A program made the translations under genes and the position numbers. A DNA stretch of 64,000 nucleotides from an uncultured Eubacteriales bacterium (GTDB lineage: Bacteria; Bacillota; Clostridia; Saccharofermentanales; Fastidiosipilaceae): NCBI GenBank assembly GCA_902373515.1, contig CABKML010000005.1, positions 15,629 through 79,628 on the forward strand. The letters are read 5' to 3'. The notes beneath the pieces were generated by a model. It saw only the letters and a program-made list of their open reading frames with translations, was not told where the DNA came from and ran no database searches. Shown piece after piece: positions 35,240 to 43,400 of this stretch (position 1 is its first letter; each line of letters opens with the position of its first letter).

Positions 35240-37105
35240 ATGCAGATTTATGTTATCGGTCCGATTAAAGTTACTTTAAGCAAGATTCGCGATTTAGGCG
35301 AAACAGCTGCCTTAAGGTCCGAATTTGAGCGGAACTTGGGGACCTGTATGCCTTTAGCGGCAGCTAAAAAGTTGGAATATAAAATTTTGAAACGTTCTTT
35401 GGATTTAAGACAGAAAATGCAGGCCGGATTTGTCTATAAATTAGCAATTAATAATTTAAGCGATTTTTTGCCGCTCCCCCGCTTGCAACGCCTGCTGAGT
35501 AAGAAAATTATCCAAATAGAAAAGGCTAACTATGTCTGGCCTGAAACTTTGCAAAATTTGCGTACCTTGCGTTCTGCAAGTCAAAAATATTTGGAAAATG
35601 AAAGTAAAAGACCGGTAGTTGTCGGCTTCGGCCCGGCCGGAATTTTCGCAGCTTTAATTTTAGCTGCTGCCGGGATGCGACCTTTAGTTTTGGAACGGGG
35701 GAAAAAAGTCGAGCAGAGAATTGAGGATTTTGCTTTATTTCAAAAAAAGGGAATATTGCAGGAAGAATCCAATGCGCAATTCGGTGAAGGCGGTGCCGGT
35801 TGCTTTTCCGACGGTAAACTGGGAACGAGAATCAAAGATGACCTTTTAAGCCTCGTTTTGGATATTTTAGTGTATTACGGGGCCGATCCGAGTATTTTAT
35901 GGCGACAGAATCCGCATATAGGAACGGATAAGTTGCGGCCTTTGATTAAGAAAATTCGTGAGGCAATTATAGATTTGGGCGGCGAGATTCAATTTCAAAC
36001 GAAATTAAGCGATTTACAACTTTTGCCTTTGAAAAATGCCGCTGCCGGAGGAGAAAACGACTCGCAGGAAGTTTATAAGCTTATAGGCCTGGAGACAGTC
36101 AGCGCCGGCACAAAACGAAATATTGCCTGTGAACAGCTGATATTGGCACCCGGTCACAGTGCGCGCGATATCTATCACATGTTGGCACAGAAAAAACAGT
36201 CAATGAGTGCTAAACCTTTTGCCGTCGGTTTTCGCATTGAGCAGAAACAAAAGGCGGTTAATCGGGTGCAGTACGGTAAAGAAAACGAGCTTATGCTATG
36301 TGAAATGCTGGGACCGGCAGAGTATCATTTGGCTTGTAAAGTACAGGTGCAGGGGGAGGAACGACGTGTTTACACCTTCTGTATGTGTCCGGGAGGAGAA
36401 GTTATCTCCGGGACATCGGAAAAAGAGAGCTTGTGCGTTAACGGTATGAGTTATCATGCAAGAAGCGGCGAGAATGCCAATGCTGCAGTTATTTGTGCTG
36501 TTAATGCCGGAGATTTGGGCGATGATCTGTTTGCCGGTTTAAAGTTCCAGGAGCGGATTGAACGGGCGGCGTATAAATTAACTGCTTCTTATGCTGCGCC
36601 TTATTGCACGGTGGAAGATTTCGTCAAGTCACAATACAGCGGTGAAGAATATGAACGGATAATTGCGGCTGCACCGTATGCTGAAGATCGAAATGAAGTT
36701 AAGGCAGATCAGGAATTAAAATCTTGGTGTGAAGAAAAAGTACAAGTCAGCTATTTACCGCAAGCTGAAAAATGTAACTTGGGGCAGTTATATCCGCCGC
36801 TTGTCAGCCGGGCATTAGCCTTGGGAATTTTACAACTGAATCAGCAAATGGCTTGCTTTGCCGCCAGAAAAAGTACTTTAATCGCTCCGGAAACTCGAAC
36901 TTCGGCTCCTATCAGAATTGAACGGGATAAAAAAACTATGTTGGCGGAGAAGTGCGTCGGCCTTTATCCGTGCGGCGAAGGTGCCGGTTATGCCGGCGGA
37001 ATAAGTTCGGCAGCTGTCGACGGAATTAAGGCGGCGCAGAAAATGCTGCAAAATTTGTTGAATTTGGCAGATGATTGGACGATTAATTATAATGAACGGG
37101 AATAA
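35240..37105 (+). CDS. FAD-dependent dehydrogenase of the COG2509 group
   Basis: 621 residues. About 125 N-terminal residues precede a Rossmann FAD site VVGFGPAGIFAALILA, followed by EESNAQFGEGGAGCFSDGKL, which is a hallmark of this group, and a C-terminal second FAD segment GEGAGYAGGISSAAVDG. The family is common in Clostridia and annotated only as NAD(FAD)-utilising dehydrogenase; the substrate is unknown. GAGGTGAG precedes the ATG. It stands between the nox terminator and rpsT. Confidence 0.85.
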   Translation: MQIYVIGPIKVTLSKIRDLGETAALRSEFERNLGTCMPLAAAKKLEYKILKRSLDLRQKMQAGFVYKLAINNLSDFLPLPRLQRLLSKKIIQIEKANYVWPETLQNLRTLRSASQKYLENESKRPVVVGFGPAGIFAALILAAAGMRPLVLERGKKVEQRIEDFALFQKKGILQEESNAQFGEGGAGCFSDGKLGTRIKDDLLSLVLDILVYYGADPSILWRQNPHIGTDKLRPLIKKIREAIIDLGGEIQFQTKLSDLQLLPLKNAAAGGENDSQEVYKLIGLETVSAGTKRNIACEQLILAPGHSARDIYHMLAQKKQSMSAKPFAVGFRIEQKQKAVNRVQYGKENELMLCEMLGPAEYHLACKVQVQGEERRVYTFCMCPGGEVISGTSEKESLCVNGMSYHARSGENANAAVICAVNAGDLGDDLFAGLKFQERIERAAYKLTASYAAPYCTVEDFVKSQYSGEEYERIIAAAPYAEDRNEVKADQELKSWCEEKVQVSYLPQAEKCNLGQLYPPLVSRALALGILQLNQQMACFAARKSTLIAPETRTSAPIRIERDKKTMLAEKCVGLYPCGEGAGYAGGISSAAVDGIKAAQKMLQNLLNLADDWTINYNERE

Positions 37106-37181
37106 GCTTCTTTCGTAACAGGAAGAGAGAGCTTTAAACTTCGCAAGTTTGCCGGAATTTTTGCAGCTGCACATTTTCAAC

Positions 37182-37210
37182 TTGCATTTATCTGAACAAG
37201 ATGCTACAAT
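37182..37210 (+). promoter_or_regulatory. rpsT promoter
   Basis: TTGCAT at 37182-37187, 17-base spacer, TACAAT at 37205-37210; start expected near 37217, about 40 bases before rpsT. Confidence 0.7.
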
Positions 37211-37255
37211 ATATCAGCATTTATGTAAGCAACGTCAACAAAGGAGGTGTAAAGC

Positions 37256-37519
37256 ATGCCTAATCTAAAGCAAGCTATTAAGCGTGTCAGTATCAATTCG
37301 AAGAAGACTGAGATTAATAAGAACAAGATGAGTGAAGTTCGCACGGCCGTTAAGAAAGCCCATGTTGCCGTTTCTACAGCTAGTGAAGGCGCAATGGATT
37401 TAGTTCGTTCCGCTCAGAAACAGATTGATAAATTAGCAGGCAAAGGCAAGATGAAGAAGAACACAGCTGCTCGTCGTGTCTCTCGTTTGCAGAAGGCTTT
37501 GAATGCTCAAGCCAAGTAA
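37256..37519 (+). CDS. rpsT: 30S ribosomal protein S20
   Basis: 87-residue basic, three-helix protein that binds 16S rRNA early in 30S assembly. The opening MPNLKQAIKRV, the NKxxxSEVRTAVKKA helix and the IHKNTAARRVSRLQ-like ending (KKNTAARRVSRLQKAL) are characteristic. AAAGGAGGTG is nine bases before ATG. Single gene with its own promoter and terminator. Confidence 0.97.
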   Translation: MPNLKQAIKRVSINSKKTEINKNKMSEVRTAVKKAHVAVSTASEGAMDLVRSAQKQIDKLAGKGKMKKNTAARRVSRLQKALNAQAK

Positions 37520-37547
37520 TAATTTTTGGGAAAAGAATTATGCAGGA

Positions 37548-37580
37548 ACCGTAAGTGAATTTTCGCTTACGGTTTTTTTG
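37548..37580 (+). terminator. Terminator after rpsT
   Basis: ACCGTAAGTG (37548-37557) pairs with CGCTTACGGT (37564-37573) with one G-U pair, then a T run. Confidence 0.9.
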
Positions 37581-37770
37581 CTGTTCGAAAACGCTTTTTT
37601 ATTGCTATTAACATGTTAATGTTAGCTAATTTACCGATTTTATTTAGGCAAAATGTCAAATTTTATTTTTACTGCTTGTCAGAGAATTAAAAACTTTTTA
37701 ATATTTATTTAACCCGGTTCGCTCGAGTCTTCGAGTAAAAAATAAGGGATGTAATTAGGGAGATGGAGTT

Positions 37771-38169
37771 ATGCGTACAAAAATTGGTACAAAAGTATAT
37801 GATACTGAAAAGAGTCAGTTGATTGGTGAACAGGTAGTCGGTCAATATTGTTCGGCCGACGGCTTCGAAGAGCGCTTGTATCGTAAAGCTGCTCACGACT
37901 ACTTTATTTACGGATTGGGCGGTTCGTTGTCACCTTATCCGCAAGAAACCTTATTGAGCTTGTCATTAGCTGATGCGACGGAATGGATGCAACGTATACT
38001 GGGGGCGGAAAGAGCCACCGAGATTTTGCAGGCTGATGAAGCGGAGCTGGCCAAAAAAGCTGAAGTTAAGGCAGCTAAAGCTACCAAGACAAGTAAGACG
38101 GTAAAAGAAACAACAGAGAAAAGCACAAAATCCTGTTGTAAAACCGGTCGTTCCAAGTGCAAAAAGTAA
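37771..38169 (+). CDS. Hypothetical protein with Lys/Thr-rich, Cys-containing tail
   Basis: 132 residues, preceded by GGGAGATGG. The first 85 residues look folded (GTKVYDTEKSQLIGE, then YFIYGLGGSLSPY and ATEWMQRILG); the last 45 are Lys/Ala/Thr/Ser-rich and end with KSCCKTGRSKCKK. I do not recognise it. No signal peptide or membrane segment. It overlaps the start of the DUF218 gene by 13 bases, suggesting co-expression. A repeat-like Lys/Thr tail of this type often binds nucleic acid, but that is only an analogy. Confidence 0.65.
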   Translation: MRTKIGTKVYDTEKSQLIGEQVVGQYCSADGFEERLYRKAAHDYFIYGLGGSLSPYPQETLLSLSLADATEWMQRILGAERATEILQADEAELAKKAEVKAAKATKTSKTVKETTEKSTKSCCKTGRSKCKK

Positions 38170-38822
38170 TTGCTTACTTTAATGGAAAACAGGGCAGACA
38201 GGGTAAGAAAAACGGCAAGTTTTATCTTACCTTGTTTTTGTCTGCTTTCATTTCTCTAGTTTTCATTTTTAGTTTAATTAATATTTACGTTTATTGTGCG
38301 GGCGCTCGCTATATTCTGGCACAAAATATGTTGCAGCGGAGCGCTTATAATTACATTCTGGTTTTGGGCGCTCGTGTTTATGCGGATGATACGCCGTCTT
38401 TAATTTTACAGAATCGTCTGCAGGCGGCAATCACAGCCTATCGCTATAAACCTGTTCCGATTATTGTTTCCGGCGGGGTCCGATCCCTTTATAATGAACC
38501 GCGCGTGATGCGGAATTATTTGTTGCAGGCCGGTATTCCGGCAAAAGATATAATAGCGGATGAGCAGGGCGATAATACAATAAAAAGCTGTCTGAACTAT
38601 CGACATAACTACGCTGAACGGACACTTTTGCTGGTTACAAGCGATTATCACGCGCCCAGAGCCTGCTTTTTGGCTCGTAAATTGCAGATTGCAGCTTATG
38701 CTTTCACGTCTTCTACGGCTAATTTGTCTCCGGCTACCCGTATTTATAATTTTGTGCGTGAATTCGGCAGCCGGATAAAAGCTGCGGTTAATATTTATTT
38801 GGATCAACGACTTTTTAATTGA
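38157..38822 (+). CDS. DUF218 (SanA/YdcF-like) membrane protein
   Basis: About 221 residues. One membrane segment (about 22-46) anchors a DUF218 domain: YILVLGARVYADDTPS, LQNRLQAAITAY, PIIVSGGV, ADEQGDNTIKSCLNY and LLVTSDYHAPRACFLAR. The family includes SanA and YdcF and is linked to envelope integrity; its enzymatic role is unresolved. The GTG start at 38157 overlaps the preceding gene and has no clear ribosome site, so the true start may be downstream. Convergent with mrp. Confidence 0.85.
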   Translation: MQKVIAYFNGKQGRQGKKNGKFYLTLFLSAFISLVFIFSLINIYVYCAGARYILAQNMLQRSAYNYILVLGARVYADDTPSLILQNRLQAAITAYRYKPVPIIVSGGVRSLYNEPRVMRNYLLQAGIPAKDIIADEQGDNTIKSCLNYRHNYAERTLLLVTSDYHAPRACFLARKLQIAAYAFTSSTANLSPATRIYNFVREFGSRIKAAVNIYLDQRLFN

Positions 38823-38823
38823 A

Positions 38824-39813
38824 TTAATTGACCAATTTACTGTATTTTTCCGTCAGATTATCATAGATTCTGCGGGCCAGATTATAGAAATAGTCATTAC
38901 GATAAGAAGTGATCTCTCCCTTATCAATTGCCTGCGCCAATTCGGGCAGTAACGGTATTTGCCAAGTTAAGGGGGCGTTTGTTATTTGCGCCAGCTCGGA
39001 TAATTTCGAAGGCCCGAAAGGCTCCTCTTTACTGTGGCAGTTATTGCACTCGAAATAAGCATAATTTTCCACTACAGCCAGAAGCGGAACATGCAATTTC
39101 TCCAACAATTTGATTGATTTTTCAACTATGGTAGTTACGAGCATTTGCGGCGAGGTAACTACGACGGCGGCAGTTATCGGCAAAGCTTGGAAAACTGTCA
39201 GCGGTACATCGCCGGTGCCCGGAGGCATATCAATCAAAAGAACATCCAAATCCCCCCAAACAACATCAGTCCAAAATTGTTTAATAGCAGTATTGATAAT
39301 CGGTGCCCGCCAAGAGACAGGATCATCCTGATTTTCCAGAACCAAATTCATCGACATTATTTTAATGCCGTTGTCGGCAAGCACAGGCATCAGACCTAAA
39401 GCGGAAGCGTAAGCGTGTTCGTGCAGGTTAAAAGCCGTCGGAATTGAAGGTCCGGTAATATCGGCGTCCAAAATGCCTGTTTTTAAGCCGAGATTCTGCA
39501 ATGCCGCAGCTAATGTCGCTACGATCATCGATTTGCCTACACCGCCTTTACCGCTGCTTACCGCCAGAACGTATTTGATCTTACTGTGGCGATTCATCAT
39601 TGCCGATTGGGACGGTAATTGCGCCGGAGCGGCCTCCCGATTGCTGACTTGATTGTCAACTTCTTCTTTGTCGATCAAAGCTTCCGCAGCCTTTTTTTCA
39701 GCTAAAAGTTGAGCTTTCGTGCGCGGCATTTTACCTTTATACCAACTGGTTTTAGCAATCCTTGGACGATTGTTAATTAAATCGCTTTTATCATTCTCCG
39801 GAAAATCTGTCAT
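38824..39813 (-). CDS. Mrp/NBP35-family Fe-S cluster carrier ATPase
   Basis: 329 residues. After about 80 polar residues comes the deviant Walker A SSGKGGVGKSM (87-95), LDADITGPSIP, the DMPPGTGD motif and a CxxC (FECNNC) that binds a bridging Fe-S cluster in this family. ApbC/Mrp proteins deliver Fe-S clusters to target enzymes. The N-terminal DUF59 domain of some relatives is absent. ATG at 39813 has AAAGAGG upstream. An earlier in-frame start is possible but has no such site. The radical SAM PflA and others would be clients. Confidence 0.9.
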   Translation of the reverse strand: MTDFPENDKSDLINNRPRIAKTSWYKGKMPRTKAQLLAEKKAAEALIDKEEVDNQVSNREAAPAQLPSQSAMMNRHSKIKYVLAVSSGKGGVGKSMIVATLAAALQNLGLKTGILDADITGPSIPTAFNLHEHAYASALGLMPVLADNGIKIMSMNLVLENQDDPVSWRAPIINTAIKQFWTDVVWGDLDVLLIDMPPGTGDVPLTVFQALPITAAVVVTSPQMLVTTIVEKSIKLLEKLHVPLLAVVENYAYFECNNCHSKEEPFGPSKLSELAQITNAPLTWQIPLLPELAQAIDKGEITSYRNDYFYNLARRIYDNLTEKYSKLVN

Positions 39814-39976
39814 TGAAACCTCTTTTACACCGTCGCCTGACCGAGTTGTGCGCAGACGGCTATTTTTACTTGCCAAGTTTGTTATAATATTACAAAGCCT
39901 TTTATGATTATAGAAGTAAATAGCTTAAATGTCTAAGATTTATTACGCAAAAGTGCCGACTGAAGGAGATAATTTT

Positions 39977-41743
39977 ATGAATTATAAGTCACTTATAGCA
40001 AAAACGCTTATGCCTTATGTTAATTTGTCGGAAGCCGAGATAGCTGCTCTATTGGAAAATCCGCCCAAAGCGGATTTAGGAGATTCCGCTTTTCCCTGCT
40101 TTAACTTGGCCAAAATTCAGCACAAGTCTCCGGTTGCTATCGCTCAGGAACTGGCAACCTCGGTCACAGCCGATTTACCTGAATATTTGCAGACGGTGAA
40201 AAGTACCGGACCGTATGTTAATTTCTTCTACAATCAAGCTTATTTTATTTCCGAGAATATCAAAGAAATCAATACGGCTGCAGCTCATTACGGCCAAAAC
40301 GATACAGGCAAAGGTCAAACGGTTTTGCTGGAATATTCTTCACCCAACATTGCCAAGCCTTTTCATGTCGGTCATGCTTTTACTACTATTTTAGGGGCTT
40401 CGTTGGCGCGCTTGTACGAAAGTCAGGGATATAAAGTAGTTCGTCTTAATCATTTAGGTGATTACGGGACGCAGTTCGGCAAATTGATTGTCGCTTATGA
40501 AAAGTGGGGCGATGAAGCTGCTTTACAAAAAGATCCGATTAATGAATTGTTGCGCATCTATGTAAAATTTCATCAGGAAGCAAAAAAAGATCCGTCTTTG
40601 GAGACTGCAGCACGCAGCAAATTCAAAAATTTGGAAGACGGAAAAGAATATGAGACCAAGTTATGGCAACGTTTCAAAGATCTATCTTTAGTCGAATTTA
40701 ATCGGATTTATCGTCGCTTACATGTCGATTTTGATTGTTGGAACGGTGAGAGCTTTTACAGTAATTTAATTCCGGCTGTTGTTGAAGATTTACGCTCCAA
40801 GCATTTGCTGGAAGAGTCGGAGGGGGCACAGGTTGTCCGTTTGGATGAAGAGAATTTACCGCCCTGTCTGGTGCTTAAATCCGACGGGACTACAATCTAT
40901 GCCAGCAGAGATTTGGCAGCTATCATGTATCGCTACAAACGTTGGCACTTTGCTAAAAATATTTATGTTGTAGGTATACCGCAGGCCTTACATTTCAAGC
41001 AGGTTTTTGCCGTTTTGAAAAAAGCCGGTTATGACTTTGCCGATAATTGTGTGCATGTCGGTTTCGGTTTAGTTAAATTTCCCGATGCCAAATTTTCCAC
41101 GCGGGAAGGTAAGGTTGTGCTGTTGGAAGATTTGCTGAATGAAGCTGTTAATAAAACAGCGGAAATTATTCGGGCCAACAATGCGGAACGTCAACAGGAA
41201 ATGAGCGAGGCGGAAATTGCGCAGACTGCCGAAAAAATCGGCGTATCGGCGATTATGTACATCTTTCAGAAGAGCGGGCGTGAACGGGATATAGTTTTCG
41301 ATTGGCAGGAGATTTTGAGCTTTGAAGGAGATTCCGGTCCTTATTTGCAATATACTTACTCAAGAGCTCAATCAATATTGCATAAGGCGTATAATATACC
41401 GGCAACCGAACCTTTGCCGGCGACGGATACAGCTGATGCGGCCGCTATAAATGCAGCTGCCGTGCAGGGCTTGAATTTGAATGAAAGTACATATGCTCTG
41501 GTCAAAGAACTGGCGAAATACAGTGAAGCGCTTACCTTAGCCGTCAAGCAGAATGAACCTTTTGTTGTGACCCGCTGCCTGAATAGTATTTGTCGTGCTT
41601 TTAACCGCTTTTATACCAATACGCCTATTTTGAAAGCCTCTGATGCTGAAAAAAGAGTTTTGCTGGCCGTTTGTCGGGCGACAGTACAGGTTTTGGCGAA
41701 CGGTATGCAAATGTTAGGTATGGATACGGTAGATAGAATGTAA
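39977..41743 (+). CDS. argS: Arginyl-tRNA synthetase
   Basis: 588-residue class I synthetase. It has the N-terminal Add-1 domain (ADLGDSAFPCFNLAK), the HIGH-type motif in SPNIAKPFHVGH, HLGDYGTQFGKL, the KMSKS-equivalent loop FSTREGKVV and the helical anticodon-binding domain with YTYSRAQSI. These are specific for ArgRS. ATG at 39977 has GAAGGAG nine bases upstream, preferred over an ATG at 39929. It heads the long block running to rsfS. No T-box is visible in the leader. Confidence 0.97.
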   Translation: MNYKSLIAKTLMPYVNLSEAEIAALLENPPKADLGDSAFPCFNLAKIQHKSPVAIAQELATSVTADLPEYLQTVKSTGPYVNFFYNQAYFISENIKEINTAAAHYGQNDTGKGQTVLLEYSSPNIAKPFHVGHAFTTILGASLARLYESQGYKVVRLNHLGDYGTQFGKLIVAYEKWGDEAALQKDPINELLRIYVKFHQEAKKDPSLETAARSKFKNLEDGKEYETKLWQRFKDLSLVEFNRIYRRLHVDFDCWNGESFYSNLIPAVVEDLRSKHLLEESEGAQVVRLDEENLPPCLVLKSDGTTIYASRDLAAIMYRYKRWHFAKNIYVVGIPQALHFKQVFAVLKKAGYDFADNCVHVGFGLVKFPDAKFSTREGKVVLLEDLLNEAVNKTAEIIRANNAERQQEMSEAEIAQTAEKIGVSAIMYIFQKSGRERDIVFDWQEILSFEGDSGPYLQYTYSRAQSILHKAYNIPATEPLPATDTADAAAINAAAVQGLNLNESTYALVKELAKYSEALTLAVKQNEPFVVTRCLNSICRAFNRFYTNTPILKASDAEKRVLLAVCRATVQVLANGMQMLGMDTVDRM

Positions 41744-41762
41744 TGAGGTTGGCAGTACCGGG

Positions 41763-43388
41763 ATGGATTCGTTCAATACAGCTTTAAGTTCAGCTGACGT
41801 TGCACATTTGCAGGATTTTTCCGCGATTAGCTATCGGCGCTTTGATGTACCGACTTTGATTGCTTGCGGGCGGAAATTGCCCGAGCAATTGAAAAATGCC
41901 GAAAATTCGGCTGATAAATATGCTGTTTTGCGCCAATATGATCAACAATATCGTGCTTATGTGCAGTCAGTCAGCCAGGTAATATTTTTAATGGCCGCTT
42001 CTGCCGGTGAACCGTCTTATCAGGAGGAGCTGGATTACTACACCGGTCAATTGACAGCTGTGCATGATGCGACTGTTTTGGCGAAATTGAGTATTTTACG
42101 CGGCGACTTGGAAGAGTTGGTTAAATATACGGGTAAAAGATATTTGATTGATTTGCAAATGCAGTATTTCCTGCAAAAGCCGGAAACTTTGCAAATTAAT
42201 GCCGAGCAGAAAACTGTTTATCGGAAATTGCAGAGCTTATTTCAAAGCTTAAATTACGGCCAGGCGGAATTAACGTTGAGACAAAAGCTGCAGTTAACGG
42301 AATCTTTCAACGAGTTACTGAAATTACGCCTGCGGAAGGCTAAAATGCTGGGCTATAACAATTTCGGCGAACTGGCAATGTCATTGGCAGCCGGCGCGGA
42401 ATTGGAAACGACCAAGTTACGTACCGTACGTTTAGCGGTGCAGAAGTATCTTGTGCCTTTATACAAGGGGCTTTTACAAAAATTTTCTTTATACGAGCAC
42501 GGCAAGGTTACATTTGCTTCTCAAGCGCAAATGTTTGACGGCTTTATCCGCTTGTTGAACGGGAGTTTGCCGCCGGCAGCGAGCGATTTTTTGCGAGAAA
42601 TGCAGGCAAAGGGTTATGTGCGCATCAAACCGGCGGACGTTAATCTCCCTAAAATCAGGCAATTACCTGATGCTACGCTGTATTTGGCCAAGGAACGACT
42701 GCCGCTGATTTTGCTGCACAAATTTGATCATATCACCGATTGGTCGGACTTATTCGAAGAGCTTGCCGGCAGTGAATTTATTCGGCAAAATTCCGGGACT
42801 GATACTTTGGTGGAAAACGAATTGCCGGATCAGGCTTTTCGTATTTATGCCGGGCATGTCCTGGAGAGCTTCTGCTTTGAGAACGGCAGCAAAATTTGGG
42901 GACCGACTTATTTCTATCGCCGAGTATTGCAAATCTTGGAAGAACTTCTTTATGTTTGTCTGTTTACGGAATTCCAGGAACAAATTTATTTGGCCAATAT
43001 CCAACTTAACGGCGATACAATAAGTCTATGTACCAATTTATACAGCAGCTTACATGAGCTGTATTTTCCGGGCTTAAAGCGTTATCGGCGCTTAATTCAG
43101 CGCCGTAATTTTTCCGAAATAATGAAGGAGTCATTTTATCAGCAGCTTAATGTTTTACTGAAATTGTCGGCTTTGATGATGTGGGATAAAAGTTCCCTTT
43201 CTCCTTCAGCGGATGAGAAATTGGCGGCATTTTATTCGCTTTTGCAGTTGGGGGCCAATTATACTGCAGTTGAAGCGATAAATTTGTTGAAGTGGCCGAG
43301 CGCTTTTGACGATGATGCCATTAAAAGATTGGCATATAAGTTGGCGTATCGCTTGGAAATTAATGAATTAAATCATCGTGTAGATTAG
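41763..43388 (+). CDS. M3 oligoendopeptidase-like protein without the HEXXH zinc motif
   Basis: 541 residues that follow the plan of M3-family oligoendopeptidase F: a helical N-terminal region (DYYTGQLTAVHDATVL), LRLRKAKMLGYNNFGELAM (as in KKLGYKNFxELxY of active enzymes), and a C-terminal helix bundle with SFCFENGSKIW and TEFQEQIYLAN. Where active enzymes have HEXXH (HExGHAF), this protein has FEELAGSEF (about residues 331-339), and the third ligand context is not clear. It is therefore probably not a zinc peptidase. The frame is intact, so it is a maintained pseudoenzyme rather than a pseudogene. It follows argS by 19 bases. Confidence 0.7.
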   Translation: MDSFNTALSSADVAHLQDFSAISYRRFDVPTLIACGRKLPEQLKNAENSADKYAVLRQYDQQYRAYVQSVSQVIFLMAASAGEPSYQEELDYYTGQLTAVHDATVLAKLSILRGDLEELVKYTGKRYLIDLQMQYFLQKPETLQINAEQKTVYRKLQSLFQSLNYGQAELTLRQKLQLTESFNELLKLRLRKAKMLGYNNFGELAMSLAAGAELETTKLRTVRLAVQKYLVPLYKGLLQKFSLYEHGKVTFASQAQMFDGFIRLLNGSLPPAASDFLREMQAKGYVRIKPADVNLPKIRQLPDATLYLAKERLPLILLHKFDHITDWSDLFEELAGSEFIRQNSGTDTLVENELPDQAFRIYAGHVLESFCFENGSKIWGPTYFYRRVLQILEELLYVCLFTEFQEQIYLANIQLNGDTISLCTNLYSSLHELYFPGLKRYRRLIQRRNFSEIMKESFYQQLNVLLKLSALMMWDKSSLSPSADEKLAAFYSLLQLGANYTAVEAINLLKWPSAFDDDAIKRLAYKLAYRLEINELNHRVD

Positions 43389-43400
43389 GAAAAGTTATAT

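Noticed and set aside
39814..39976. T-box or riboswitch before argS
   Set aside because: The space is short and I find no T-box core (AGGGUGGNACCGCG) or other known riboswitch signature.
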